Translations under genes and position numbers: made by a program
Part shown: piece after piece, positions 1 to 7,369 of the stretch
Position numbering within the stretch: the stretch's first letter is position 1
How the letters are laid out: each line of letters begins with the position of its first letter
NCBI GenBank assembly: GCA_016868035.1
Contig: VGID01000006.1
Location: 38,020-102,019, forward strand
DNA: 64,000 nt
Origin: Betaproteobacteria bacterium
GTDB lineage: Bacteria > Pseudomonadota > Gammaproteobacteria > Burkholderiales > SG8-41
Reading direction: 5' to 3'
The notes under the pieces: generated by a model
The model's database searches: none
What the model was told of the DNA's origin: nothing
Seen by the model: the letters and a program-made list of their open reading frames with translations, nothing else

Positions 1-123
1 TCATGGTCATGGGCCACGCGCTCGAGACGACCGGGGCGCTCAAGCCGGTCGCGATAGGGCTCGCCCGCGTGGACCGCGAGCCCCACGCTCTCGCTGCTGC
101 TTACGCTTGTCGCCGCCGCCATC

Positions 124-1599
124 ATGAGCGCATTCGTCAACAACACGCCCATCGTCGTGTTGCTGCTGCCGATGCTGGTCCGCCTCTCGCTAAGCGGCGC
201 GGCGCGGGCCTCCTCGGTGCTCATCCCGATGGGCTTCGCGACGCTGATCGGCGGCATGGCCACCACCATCGGAACCTCGACCAACCTGCTGGTAGTCGGT
301 GTCGCCGCGGATCTCGGCATGCGGCGGTTCGAGATGTTCGATTTCGTGCTGCCCGCGGCGATCGCCGGCTCGCTCGGGATTGCCTATCTGTGGCTGGTCG
401 TCCCGCGGCTGCTGCCCGACCGCACCCCGCCCCTGAAGGACACCTCGCCGCGCATTTTCGAGGCGCTTCTGTACATCACCGAGGACAGCGCGGCCGCCGG
501 CAAGTCATTGGCGGACGTGCGCAGGACCACCGGCGGCAAGATCCAGATCCTGAGCATCGAGCGCGGGCACGGCCTGCGCGTCGCCAGGCTCCCTACTGTC
601 GAACTGCGCACCGGCGACAAGCTGCGGCTGCGCGACACGCCGGAGAACCTGAAGGAATACGAACAAGCGCTCGGCGCCAAGCTGCACAGCGTGGACGACG
701 AGACGCATCCGGTCAGGGAGGAACACCCGCGTTCGGCCGAGGGCCAGCAGCTCACCGAGATCGTCGTGACCGATAGCTCGCCGCTGCACGGGCGGACGCT
801 CTCCGAGATGCGTTTCGCGGAACGCTATAACCTCGTGGTGCTCGCCCTGCACCGCGCCGGGCCCGGCGGCGCCGTCTCGGGCGATATCTCGGATGTGAGG
901 CTAAGCAGCGGGGACGTGCTCCTGATGCAGGGCGCAAGCGAGCGGATCGCCGAGTTGAAGCGCGGCGGACACCTGCTCGTGCTCGATGCCACGGTGGATC
1001 TGCCGGAGACCAGGAAAGCCCCGATCGCTCTCCTGATCATGGCGACCGTGGTCGTGCTCGCGGCGCTCGGCATCGTGCCCATCCTGGTCGGCGCGGTGAT
1101 CGGCGTCTCGGTGATGCTGCTGACGCGCTGCCTCACGTGGGAGGACGTCACGGCGGCGCTCAGCGTGCAGGTGATCATGATCATCGTGACCAGCCTCGCG
1201 CTTGGTGTGGCCCTGATCCGTACCGGCGGCGCGGAGTACATCGCCCAGCTCTACGTCGTCCTGGCGTCGGGACTGCCGCCGGCGGGGGTGCTGAGCGGGC
1301 TGATGCTGGTGATGGCCCTGCTCACCAACGTCGTATCCAACAACGCGGCAGCCGTGATCGGCACGCCGATCGCGATCAGCATTGCCCGCGAGCTCGGCGC
1401 GCCGCTCGAGCCGTTCGTGCTGGCGGTCCTGTTCGGCGCGAACTTGAGCTTCGCGACGCCCATGGCGTATCAGACGAATCTCCTGATCTACACGGCCGGC
1501 GGCTACCGCTTCGCAGACTTCGTGCGCTCGGGCGTGCCTCTCGTGCTCCTGCTGTGGGCAGCTTTCTCGGTGTTGCTCGCCGTCCTCTACGATCTCTGA
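124..1599 (+). CDS. SLC13/ArsB-type permease with two TrkA-C domains (5' part disrupted or off the edge)
   Basis: Membrane anion permease of the SLC13/citrate transporter type with central regulatory TrkA-C (RCK_C) domains. The ATG-initiated frame starts with a helix carrying the family motif SAFVNNTPIVV. Two soluble TrkA-C-like segments follow (about residues 109-183 and 210-282), then a second membrane half with the paired motif NVVSNNAAAVIGTPIAI. Substrate cannot be read from sequence. The true N-terminus is missing: upstream residues fitting this family (GHALETTG) are read in another frame from position 3, and the two frames join if one C of the run at 81-84 is ignored. The annotated ATG is therefore internal, and the gene is either frameshifted or carries a sequence error. 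It ends 20 bases before the convergent SulP gene. Confidence 0.8.
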   Translation: MSAFVNNTPIVVLLLPMLVRLSLSGAARASSVLIPMGFATLIGGMATTIGTSTNLLVVGVAADLGMRRFEMFDFVLPAAIAGSLGIAYLWLVVPRLLPDRTPPLKDTSPRIFEALLYITEDSAAAGKSLADVRRTTGGKIQILSIERGHGLRVARLPTVELRTGDKLRLRDTPENLKEYEQALGAKLHSVDDETHPVREEHPRSAEGQQLTEIVVTDSSPLHGRTLSEMRFAERYNLVVLALHRAGPGGAVSGDISDVRLSSGDVLLMQGASERIAELKRGGHLLVLDATVDLPETRKAPIALLIMATVVVLAALGIVPILVGAVIGVSVMLLTRCLTWEDVTAALSVQVIMIIVTSLALGVALIRTGGAEYIAQLYVVLASGLPPAGVLSGLMLVMALLTNVVSNNAAAVIGTPIAISIARELGAPLEPFVLAVLFGANLSFATPMAYQTNLLIYTAGGYRFADFVRSGVPLVLLLWAAFSVLLAVLYDL

Positions 1600-1618
1600 G
1601 CGGGACGGCGCGGCCGTG

Positions 1619-3784
1619 TCAGGCCGTGCCGGAATGCGGGTTGCGCACCCTCAGCGTGCAGGTCGCCGCGTCGAATTCGGGATCATCGATGCGGCCGTAG
1701 ATCGCGGCGAGCGCCTGCTCCTCGGTGCGGAAGAAATTGTGGGCGCCGATTCTCTCGAACAGGCGCGTGTTCTCGAGGACGCGCAGCACCTGGTACTTGA
1801 GCCCGCTGAACACCATCGTCACGCGGTTATCCCCGAGCCGCTCGACCACCTGCCGGATCGCCTCTTCTCCGGAACCGTCGATCTCGTTGATGGCGTCGCC
1901 GACGACGAGAACGAACTTCGCCTTCGGATTCCTCGCCACCTGATCGAGCACGACGCCCTCGAAGTAGGGCACGTTCGCGAAGAACAGCGAGCCGTCGAAG
2001 CGGATGACAATGATGTGCTCGCTCGTCTCGAGCTTGTGCAGGTGCGCGTCGCGCAACGTGCCGTCCGGGTGGCGCCCGAGCACCGCAACCCGCGGCCGCA
2101 TGGTGCGGTAGAGATAGAGGATGATCGCGAGCCCCGCTCCCGTCAGGATCCCGGTGTCGAGGTGCGGCGCGAAGCCCAGCGTGGCCGCGAAGGTCACCGT
2201 CGCCGCCACGCCGTCGTGGCGGTGCGCCTGCCAGGCATGCCGTATCGCCCTGAAATTCACCAGGTTGACCACCGCCATGATGATGATCGCGGCGAGCACC
2301 GCCTGCGGCAGGTGGTAGAGCAGCGGCGTGAGAAACAGCAGCGTGAGAAGCACGAGCAGCCAGGCGAACACGGAGGACATGCCGGTCACCGCGCCGGCGC
2401 TGAAGTTCACCGCCGAACGCGAGAACGATCCGCTCACCGGGAACGACTGGCTGAAGCTGCCCACGATGTTGGCGAGGCCCTGCCCGATGAGCTCCTGGTT
2501 CGGGTCCACGCGCTGCCGGGTCCTGGTGGCCATTGCCTTGGCGATCGAGAGCGCCTCCATGAACCCGACCAGGGTGATGACCAGGGCCGCGGCAAGCAGC
2601 GAGGCGAACCTGTCCCAGCTCAGGGCCGGTAACGTGATCGAAGGCAGTCCGGACGGGATGGCTCCGACCACTTCCCCGCCTCCGATCAGCTCGAGCTGGC
2701 CGTGGGCGATCCGGCCGATGCGCCAGCGCCGGCCGTCGGTCTCCGCGCGGGGGGGGATGTCTCGGACGAGATAAAGCCGCACGCCCCCGAACTCCGCGCC
2801 GAAACCGCGCACGAACGTGTACTTGCGCAACGCGTTGCCGCGCAAGCGGTTCTCTCTCTCCACTTCCTTGATCTCGAGCCTCAGCGACTCGACATCGTAG
2901 GTATACGCGAGCAGCTCCTGGGGCGGCCCGTTCCGAGCCTGCTTGAGAGCGGCGAGTTCGGCCGACGCGGCCGCCAGCTTCTCCTTGAGATAAGCGGCAT
3001 ACGATGCGTTGGCCGAGTACTCGCTTGCCATGATCCGCACCTCGCTGTCGGCGATGATGCCGGTCGGGGCGATGTCCTTGCGCTCGTAGCCGGTTTGCCA
3101 GCTCACGAGCGTGGTGGCGACCACCGCGATCAGCACCCCGGGCCACTGCGGCGCAAAGCGCTTGACCGCGATCATGATCGCGAGCGCCGCCGCCGCCATC
3201 AGCAGGGGAGAGAGGTTCGTGTCCGCGATCTGGCGCAACATTCCCCAGACGTCGACGAGAAAGTTCTCGCTGCGGCTGGAGGCGATCCCGAGCACCTTGT
3301 CGAGCTGGGACAGCGCGATGATGATGGCCGCGGCGTTGGTGAACCCGACGATCACGGGATGGGACAGAAAGCTCACGATGGCGCCGAGCTTGAACAGGCC
3401 CATCGTGAGCTGCATCATGCCCACCATCAGCGCGAGCACGATGGCGAGCGCGATGAACTGCTCGGAGCCCGGCGCGAGGGACTTCGACAGCACCGCCCCG
3501 GTGAGCAGGGAAACCATGGCGACCGGACCGGTGGCGAGCTGGTGCGACGAGCCCCACAGCGCCGCGATCAGGACCGGGAGGAACGCCGCGTAGAGCCCGT
3601 AGTACGGCGGCAGCCCCGCGAGCTGCGCGTAGGCCATCGATTGCGGGACGAGGATCAGGCCGACGGTGATGCCCGCAAAGAAATCGGCGCGCAGCGTCTC
3701 GCGCTTGAGCGGAAACCAGCCAAGGAAGGGAAGAAAGGGAAGCAGCCGGCCCACGTCGTGTTGTTGTTCTCGGTCAAATTTCAA
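1619..3784 (-). CDS. SulP family anion permease with STAS domain and a large internal insert
   Basis: Inner-membrane SulP/SLC26 transporter (sulfate, bicarbonate or similar anion). The N-terminal signature VPQSMAYAQLAGLPPYYGLY (about residues 46-65) and the IPSGLPSITLP motif are clear. The C-terminal STAS domain (about 575-690) contains FDGSLFFANVPYFE and VVGDAINEIDGSGEEAI. The protein is 721 aa, well above the roughly 550-600 aa usual for bacterial SulP-STAS proteins. The excess is a hydrophilic, partly coiled-coil block at about residues 240-370, inserted just before the IPSGLP motif. It is convergent with the SLC13-like gene, and its start lies next to a heptanucleotide hairpin. Family assignment is secure; substrate is not. 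Confidence 0.9.
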   Translation of the reverse strand: MKFDREQQHDVGRLLPFLPFLGWFPLKRETLRADFFAGITVGLILVPQSMAYAQLAGLPPYYGLYAAFLPVLIAALWGSSHQLATGPVAMVSLLTGAVLSKSLAPGSEQFIALAIVLALMVGMMQLTMGLFKLGAIVSFLSHPVIVGFTNAAAIIIALSQLDKVLGIASSRSENFLVDVWGMLRQIADTNLSPLLMAAAALAIMIAVKRFAPQWPGVLIAVVATTLVSWQTGYERKDIAPTGIIADSEVRIMASEYSANASYAAYLKEKLAAASAELAALKQARNGPPQELLAYTYDVESLRLEIKEVERENRLRGNALRKYTFVRGFGAEFGGVRLYLVRDIPPRAETDGRRWRIGRIAHGQLELIGGGEVVGAIPSGLPSITLPALSWDRFASLLAAALVITLVGFMEALSIAKAMATRTRQRVDPNQELIGQGLANIVGSFSQSFPVSGSFSRSAVNFSAGAVTGMSSVFAWLLVLLTLLFLTPLLYHLPQAVLAAIIIMAVVNLVNFRAIRHAWQAHRHDGVAATVTFAATLGFAPHLDTGILTGAGLAIILYLYRTMRPRVAVLGRHPDGTLRDAHLHKLETSEHIIVIRFDGSLFFANVPYFEGVVLDQVARNPKAKFVLVVGDAINEIDGSGEEAIRQVVERLGDNRVTMVFSGLKYQVLRVLENTRLFERIGAHNFFRTEEQALAAIYGRIDDPEFDAATCTLRVRNPHSGTA

Positions 3785-3833
3785 GTGTAACGCCGGATCG
3801 CGCCGAGGGAAATGCAGGGGTCTGCCGTGCGAG

Positions 3834-4003
3834 CGAGGATTGAGGAATGGGGATCGAGGATTGAGGATTGAGGATTGAGGATTGAGGATTGAGGATTGAG
3901 GATTGAGGATTGAGGATTGAGGGAGACCGTTATCGCAGGGGGCGCGACTATCCAGTCTTCAAACCGAATCGCTCAATCCTCGATCCCCATTCCTCAATCC
4001 TCG
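3834..4003. repeat. Perfect 32-bp inverted repeat enclosing a 9-copy heptanucleotide array
   Basis: Positions 3834-3865 are an exact reverse complement of 3972-4003. Between and overlapping the left arm is a perfect tandem array of gattgag, nine copies, at 3859-3921. It fills the spacer between the starts of the SulP gene and the stop of the aspartoacylase-like gene, ending 10 bases before the latter. No open frame or promoter is apparent in it. Confidence 0.95.
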
Positions 4004-4012
4004 CCGACGGCG

Positions 4013-4960
4013 CTAGGATAAGTAGCGCCCGAGCCGGACCGCCGTCTGCCCCCGGTACAGACGCTTCGAGGGCATGACCAGCACGCAATCATCGTAGGGC
4101 GTCTTCACCTCTTCCCCGCCGTCCCAGCCGATCACCGTGCCCGCGCGCGCGATGACCTCGAGACCGGAGTAGGGTCCGGCAAACCGGAACTGCTCCGAAC
4201 GGATGGTAATCGGGTGCGTGATTTCAATGACCCGCGCCGCAGGCGGCCGCGCGGAGAGTTTCGAGCCCGCGAACTCCCGGCTGATGACGCCGCAATGCAG
4301 CAGGAAGCGCAGTGTGGTCTCGCGCGCGACATCCACGGTGCTGCGCGCCCAATGCTGGCCGCATTCGACGAGCACCGCGTTGCGGGGGCTCGCAGGGTCA
4401 CCGAAGCCGGCGTAATCGCGCATACGCCGGCCCGCGGCATGGCCGTGATCGGAAACGACCAGCGGCGGGAATCCCACCTGTATTGCCAGAGCGCGCCCCT
4501 TCTCGAGCGGGCCGGAAATGATCAACGGGGGCGAGGGATGCTGCATCGAGTGGATATCGAGCAGGAAGTCCGCGTCATCGACCAGCGCACGCACGGCGCG
4601 GGCGCGTTCCAGGTCGGCGCTGCGCCGCGGGCCATCGAGCACGGCGGGATCCCAGACGCGGTTGAAATCCTCCTCGACCCAGCGCGAAGACTCGGGGTCG
4701 CCGGGGTCGAACTTCCCGAACGCCGCGACGTTCATGAATCCCACCGTGAGCCTGCCGCGCAGCGGCCGCAGCCCGCGGCGCATCAACTCGTCGAGGACGA
4801 TTGCCCCGCATAGCTCGTTGCCGTGCGTGAGCGCGGCGAGCAGGACGTGGGGGCCCTTCTTCCCGCTGTCGATGGTCGTGCAATAGTCCACGCCCGTGTT
4901 GCCATGGCGATACGGAGAGAGGTCGGGCACCGGAATTTCGATCGGATATAGGCCGCTCAT
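4013..4960 (-). CDS. Succinylglutamate desuccinylase/aspartoacylase family zinc hydrolase
   Basis: M14-like zinc amidohydrolase of the AstE/AspA family, predicted to remove an acyl group from an N-acyl amino acid or similar amide in the cytoplasm. The zinc-binding HGNE motif (about residue 46) and second histidine in LLDIHSMQHP (about 136) are present, and VECGQHW (about 199) supplies the catalytic glutamate region. The length (315 aa) fits the family. There is no arginine-succinyltransferase operon around it, so a role in arginine catabolism is not supported and the substrate is open. The gene stands alone between two repeat-filled spacers. Confidence 0.85.
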   Translation of the reverse strand: MSGLYPIEIPVPDLSPYRHGNTGVDYCTTIDSGKKGPHVLLAALTHGNELCGAIVLDELMRRGLRPLRGRLTVGFMNVAAFGKFDPGDPESSRWVEEDFNRVWDPAVLDGPRRSADLERARAVRALVDDADFLLDIHSMQHPSPPLIISGPLEKGRALAIQVGFPPLVVSDHGHAAGRRMRDYAGFGDPASPRNAVLVECGQHWARSTVDVARETTLRFLLHCGVISREFAGSKLSARPPAARVIEITHPITIRSEQFRFAGPYSGLEVIARAGTVIGWDGGEEVKTPYDDCVLVMPSKRLYRGQTAVRLGRYLS

Positions 4961-5032
4961 AAGGTCACAATGCGCCAGACGCTGTAGAAATAGCGCCTGA
5001 CTGCGTCGCGGGAAGGCTGGAACATGATAACC

Positions 5033-5109
5033 GGTAAGCGGTAAGCGGTAGATTAGACTCGATCGTTGTGGAAGGTTGCCCGCTCACTGCTTACTGCTCA
5101 CCGCTCACC
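5033..5109. repeat. Heptanucleotide hairpin (ggtaagc / gctcacc arms)
   Basis: The left arm at 5033-5050 is two and a half copies of ggtaagc. The right arm at 5081-5109 is four degenerate heptads of complementary sense (gctcact, gcttact, gctcacc, gctcacc). The right arm overlaps the 3' end of nth, whose last residues and stop codon are written by it. Confidence 0.8.
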
Positions 5110-5735
5110 ATTTTGTGCTTGAACTCGCACAGATCATTGATCAGGCAGCGCGGGCACTCGGGACGGCGCGCCTTGCACACGTAGCGGCCGTGCAGGATCA
5201 GCCAGTGATGGGCGTCGAGCTTGAATTCCCCGGGCACGAGCATGTTCAGTCCCTGCTCCACCGAGAGTACGTCCCTGCCCGGGGCGATTCCGGTGCGGTT
5301 TGCAACGCGGAAGATGTGCGTATCGACCGCGATCTCGGGCTCGCCGAAGGCGGTGTTGAGGATCACGCTCGCAGTCTTGCGGCCGACTCCTGGCAGCGCC
5401 TGCAGCTCCGCGCGCGTGCGCGGAACCTCGCCGCCGTGCTTCTCGGAGAGCAGCCTGCATGCCGCGATCAGGTTTTTCGCCTTCGTTCGGTAGAGCCCGA
5501 TGCGCTTGATGTAGCGCTCGAGCCTGCGCTGGCCGAGCGCGAGCAGCTGCCGGGGCGTGCGTGCGACCTTGAACAGCTCGGCGGTGGCGAGATTCACGCT
5601 TTTGTCGGTGGCCTGAGCCGAGAGCACGACGGCGACCAGCAGCTCGAACGGCGTGCCGTACGCGAGCTCGCTGCGCGGCGCGGGATTCGCGGTGCGCAGG
5701 CGCGTGAAAATCTCCTGGCGAATTTCCGGGGTCAC
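5091..5735 (-). CDS. nth: Endonuclease III
   Basis: Base-excision-repair DNA glycosylase/AP lyase for oxidised pyrimidines. The helix-hairpin-helix motif LPGVGRKTASVI (catalytic lysine in GRKTA) is followed by VDTHIFRV with the catalytic aspartate. The C-terminal [4Fe-4S] ligands C-x6-C-x2-C-x5-C are in CKARRPECPRCLINDLC. The 214-aa length matches the family. I chose the GTG at 5733-5735 because the frame stays open far upstream but family similarity begins at TPEIRQEIF. The last residues, VSGEQ, are encoded by a heptanucleotide repeat arm rather than by family-conserved sequence. Confidence 0.92.
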   Translation of the reverse strand: MTPEIRQEIFTRLRTANPAPRSELAYGTPFELLVAVVLSAQATDKSVNLATAELFKVARTPRQLLALGQRRLERYIKRIGLYRTKAKNLIAACRLLSEKHGGEVPRTRAELQALPGVGRKTASVILNTAFGEPEIAVDTHIFRVANRTGIAPGRDVLSVEQGLNMLVPGEFKLDAHHWLILHGRYVCKARRPECPRCLINDLCEFKHKMVSGEQ

Positions 5736-5803
5736 GAGTGCGTGAAGGGTAGCACACGCATCACGATGCCGCGCCGTGGATGGCACCCTGGCGCCGTGCT
5801 GTT

Positions 5804-5809
5804 TATAAT
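5804..5809 (+). promoter_or_regulatory. Possible -10 element (TATAAT) before the SH3 protein
   Basis: A perfect TATAAT stands 41 bases before the GTG of the SH3-domain gene in the divergent spacer shared with nth. No convincing -35 hexamer is seen 16-18 bases upstream, so this is only a candidate. Confidence 0.35.
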
Positions 5810-5849
5810 CGGCGGGTATCGACTTCGCGGCAGGGGCGGGAGGCGCCGG

Positions 5850-6356
5850 GTGTTCAAATTCTGGGGAGCGCTGATAACGGCAGCCCTCGCCGCCATGCCC
5901 GCCGCGGCCGAGCAGGTGGTGGTCGAGCGCGACACCGCGCTGTACGCCGAGCCGCGCCTGGAATCCGCGCAGGTCGCCCAGCTCAAGAAGGGCGCGGACG
6001 GCGAGGTGATCGGCAAGAGCGGCGCATGGCTCAACCTCAAGCTCCAGGGGGTGAGCGGCTGGCTCCTCTCCTTCAACGTGCGCTTCCAGGTCAAGCAGGC
6101 CGAGGCGGCAGAAAGCGCCAAGGAGAGCGGCTCCGCGCTCGGCCGGCTGTTCGGGCCGCGGCGCAGCGTCAACGTCACGAGCACCATCGGCATCCGCGGG
6201 CTGGAGGAAGACGATCTGCGGCAGGCGAGCTTCAGCGCCGAGCAGATGCGCCAGCTCGAGCAGTATGCCGCGACGCGCGAAGCGGCCGCCGAGCGGGCGC
6301 ATGCCGCCGGCCTCGCGGCCGAGCGCGTCGAATACCTCGACGGGAGACCACAATGA
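5850..6356 (+). CDS. Exported SH3-domain protein
   Basis: Secreted or periplasmic protein of 168 aa. A signal peptide (FKFWGALITAALAAMPAAAEQ) is followed by a bacterial SH3-like domain with the usual pattern TALYAEPRLESAQVAQLKKG ... WLNLKLQGVSGWL, then a charged helical tail. The GTG start is the first that gives a complete signal peptide. The stop overlaps the ATG of the M48 protease gene (ATGA), so the two are probably co-translated and may act together at the envelope. Specific function is unknown. Confidence 0.75.
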   Translation: MFKFWGALITAALAAMPAAAEQVVVERDTALYAEPRLESAQVAQLKKGADGEVIGKSGAWLNLKLQGVSGWLLSFNVRFQVKQAEAAESAKESGSALGRLFGPRRSVNVTSTIGIRGLEEDDLRQASFSAEQMRQLEQYAATREAAAERAHAAGLAAERVEYLDGRPQ

Positions 6357-7324
6357 ATCTGCGACTGAAGATATGGCTCGGCGCAGCCGCCGCCGTCGCG
6401 GTTCTAGGCGTGGCGAGCGCCGCCTCGATCGACCTCGGGCGCATCTTCGACGTGGGCAGGGACCTCGCCACGGCCGCGACGGGCCTCGACGAGAAGGAGG
6501 AGATCGCGGTCGGCAGGGAAATCGCCGGGCGGGTGCTGGGCGCCGCGCCGCTTGTCGCGGACGCGGAGCTGCAGTCCTACGTAAATCGCGTCGGCCGCTG
6601 GGTCGCGCAGCAGGCGGAGCGTCCCGATCTGCCGTGGCGTTTCGGGGTGATCGACAGCCCCGGCATCAACGCGTTCGCCGCTCCCGGCGGCTACGTGCTG
6701 ATCACCCGCGGGCTCTACGAGATCCTCGACAACGAGGCGCAGCTTGCGGGCGTGCTCGGGCACGAGATCGGCCACATCGTCCGGCGCCATCACATCACCG
6801 TCATGCAGAAGAGCGCCGCAGTGTCCGCGGGCGCAAGGCTGGCGCAGCGCGACAACCGCGCCCAGTTCATCAACAACCTGATCGGAACGGGCGCCGAAGT
6901 TTTTGCGCGCGGTCTCGACAAGAGCGCCGAATACGAGGCGGACCGCATCGGGATCGTGCTGGCTGCGCGCGCGGGCTACAGTCCCTACGGGCTGATCGAG
7001 GTGCTGCACAAGCTGGCGGCCCGCGGCGCGTCCGACGCCTCGCTCGCGCTGCTGTTCAAGACCCACCCGCAGCCCGGCGAGCGGCTGTCGCAGCTGGGCG
7101 ATGCGCTCACCCCGCGCATGGGCCAGTTTCCGGCCGGCAGGGAGCCCGGCATCCGGCAGGTGAGCGCGGATGTGCCGCCGCCCGCCGCGCAGCAACCGGT
7201 TCCCGCCCAGGGCGCGCGCGCCTTGCAGCAGGACGAGGGGGCCGCGCCGGCGGTGCGCCCGGGCCAGAAGGGCGGCATCGGCGTCGATCCGGGCGGCATC
7301 CTGCGCGGGATATTCGGCCGCTGA
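6353..7324 (+). CDS. M48 family zinc metalloprotease
   Basis: Periplasmic peptidase of family M48, of the type found with envelope quality-control proteins. It has an N-terminal signal sequence (LKIWLGAAAAVAVLGVASAA), the zinc motif HEIGH (about residues 142-146) preceded by NEAQLAGVLG, and the third ligand region EYEADRIG. The C-terminal proline/glutamine-rich tail ends in a glycine-rich segment (GIGVDPGGILRGIFGR). The 323-aa length lacks the long TPR extension of BepA, so it is a single-domain form. It is coupled to the preceding SH3 gene by a 4-bp overlap. Confidence 0.87.
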   Translation: MNLRLKIWLGAAAAVAVLGVASAASIDLGRIFDVGRDLATAATGLDEKEEIAVGREIAGRVLGAAPLVADAELQSYVNRVGRWVAQQAERPDLPWRFGVIDSPGINAFAAPGGYVLITRGLYEILDNEAQLAGVLGHEIGHIVRRHHITVMQKSAAVSAGARLAQRDNRAQFINNLIGTGAEVFARGLDKSAEYEADRIGIVLAARAGYSPYGLIEVLHKLAARGASDASLALLFKTHPQPGERLSQLGDALTPRMGQFPAGREPGIRQVSADVPPPAAQQPVPAQGARALQQDEGAAPAVRPGQKGGIGVDPGGILRGIFGR

Positions 7325-7369
7325 ACCGCCGATTCGAAACCGGCGCCTGAAATCATCGAGGAGATCGAC

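Noticed and set aside
3859..3921. Heptad arrays as possible CRISPR repeats
   Set aside because: Units are contiguous with no spacers, are only 7 bp and have no cas genes nearby.
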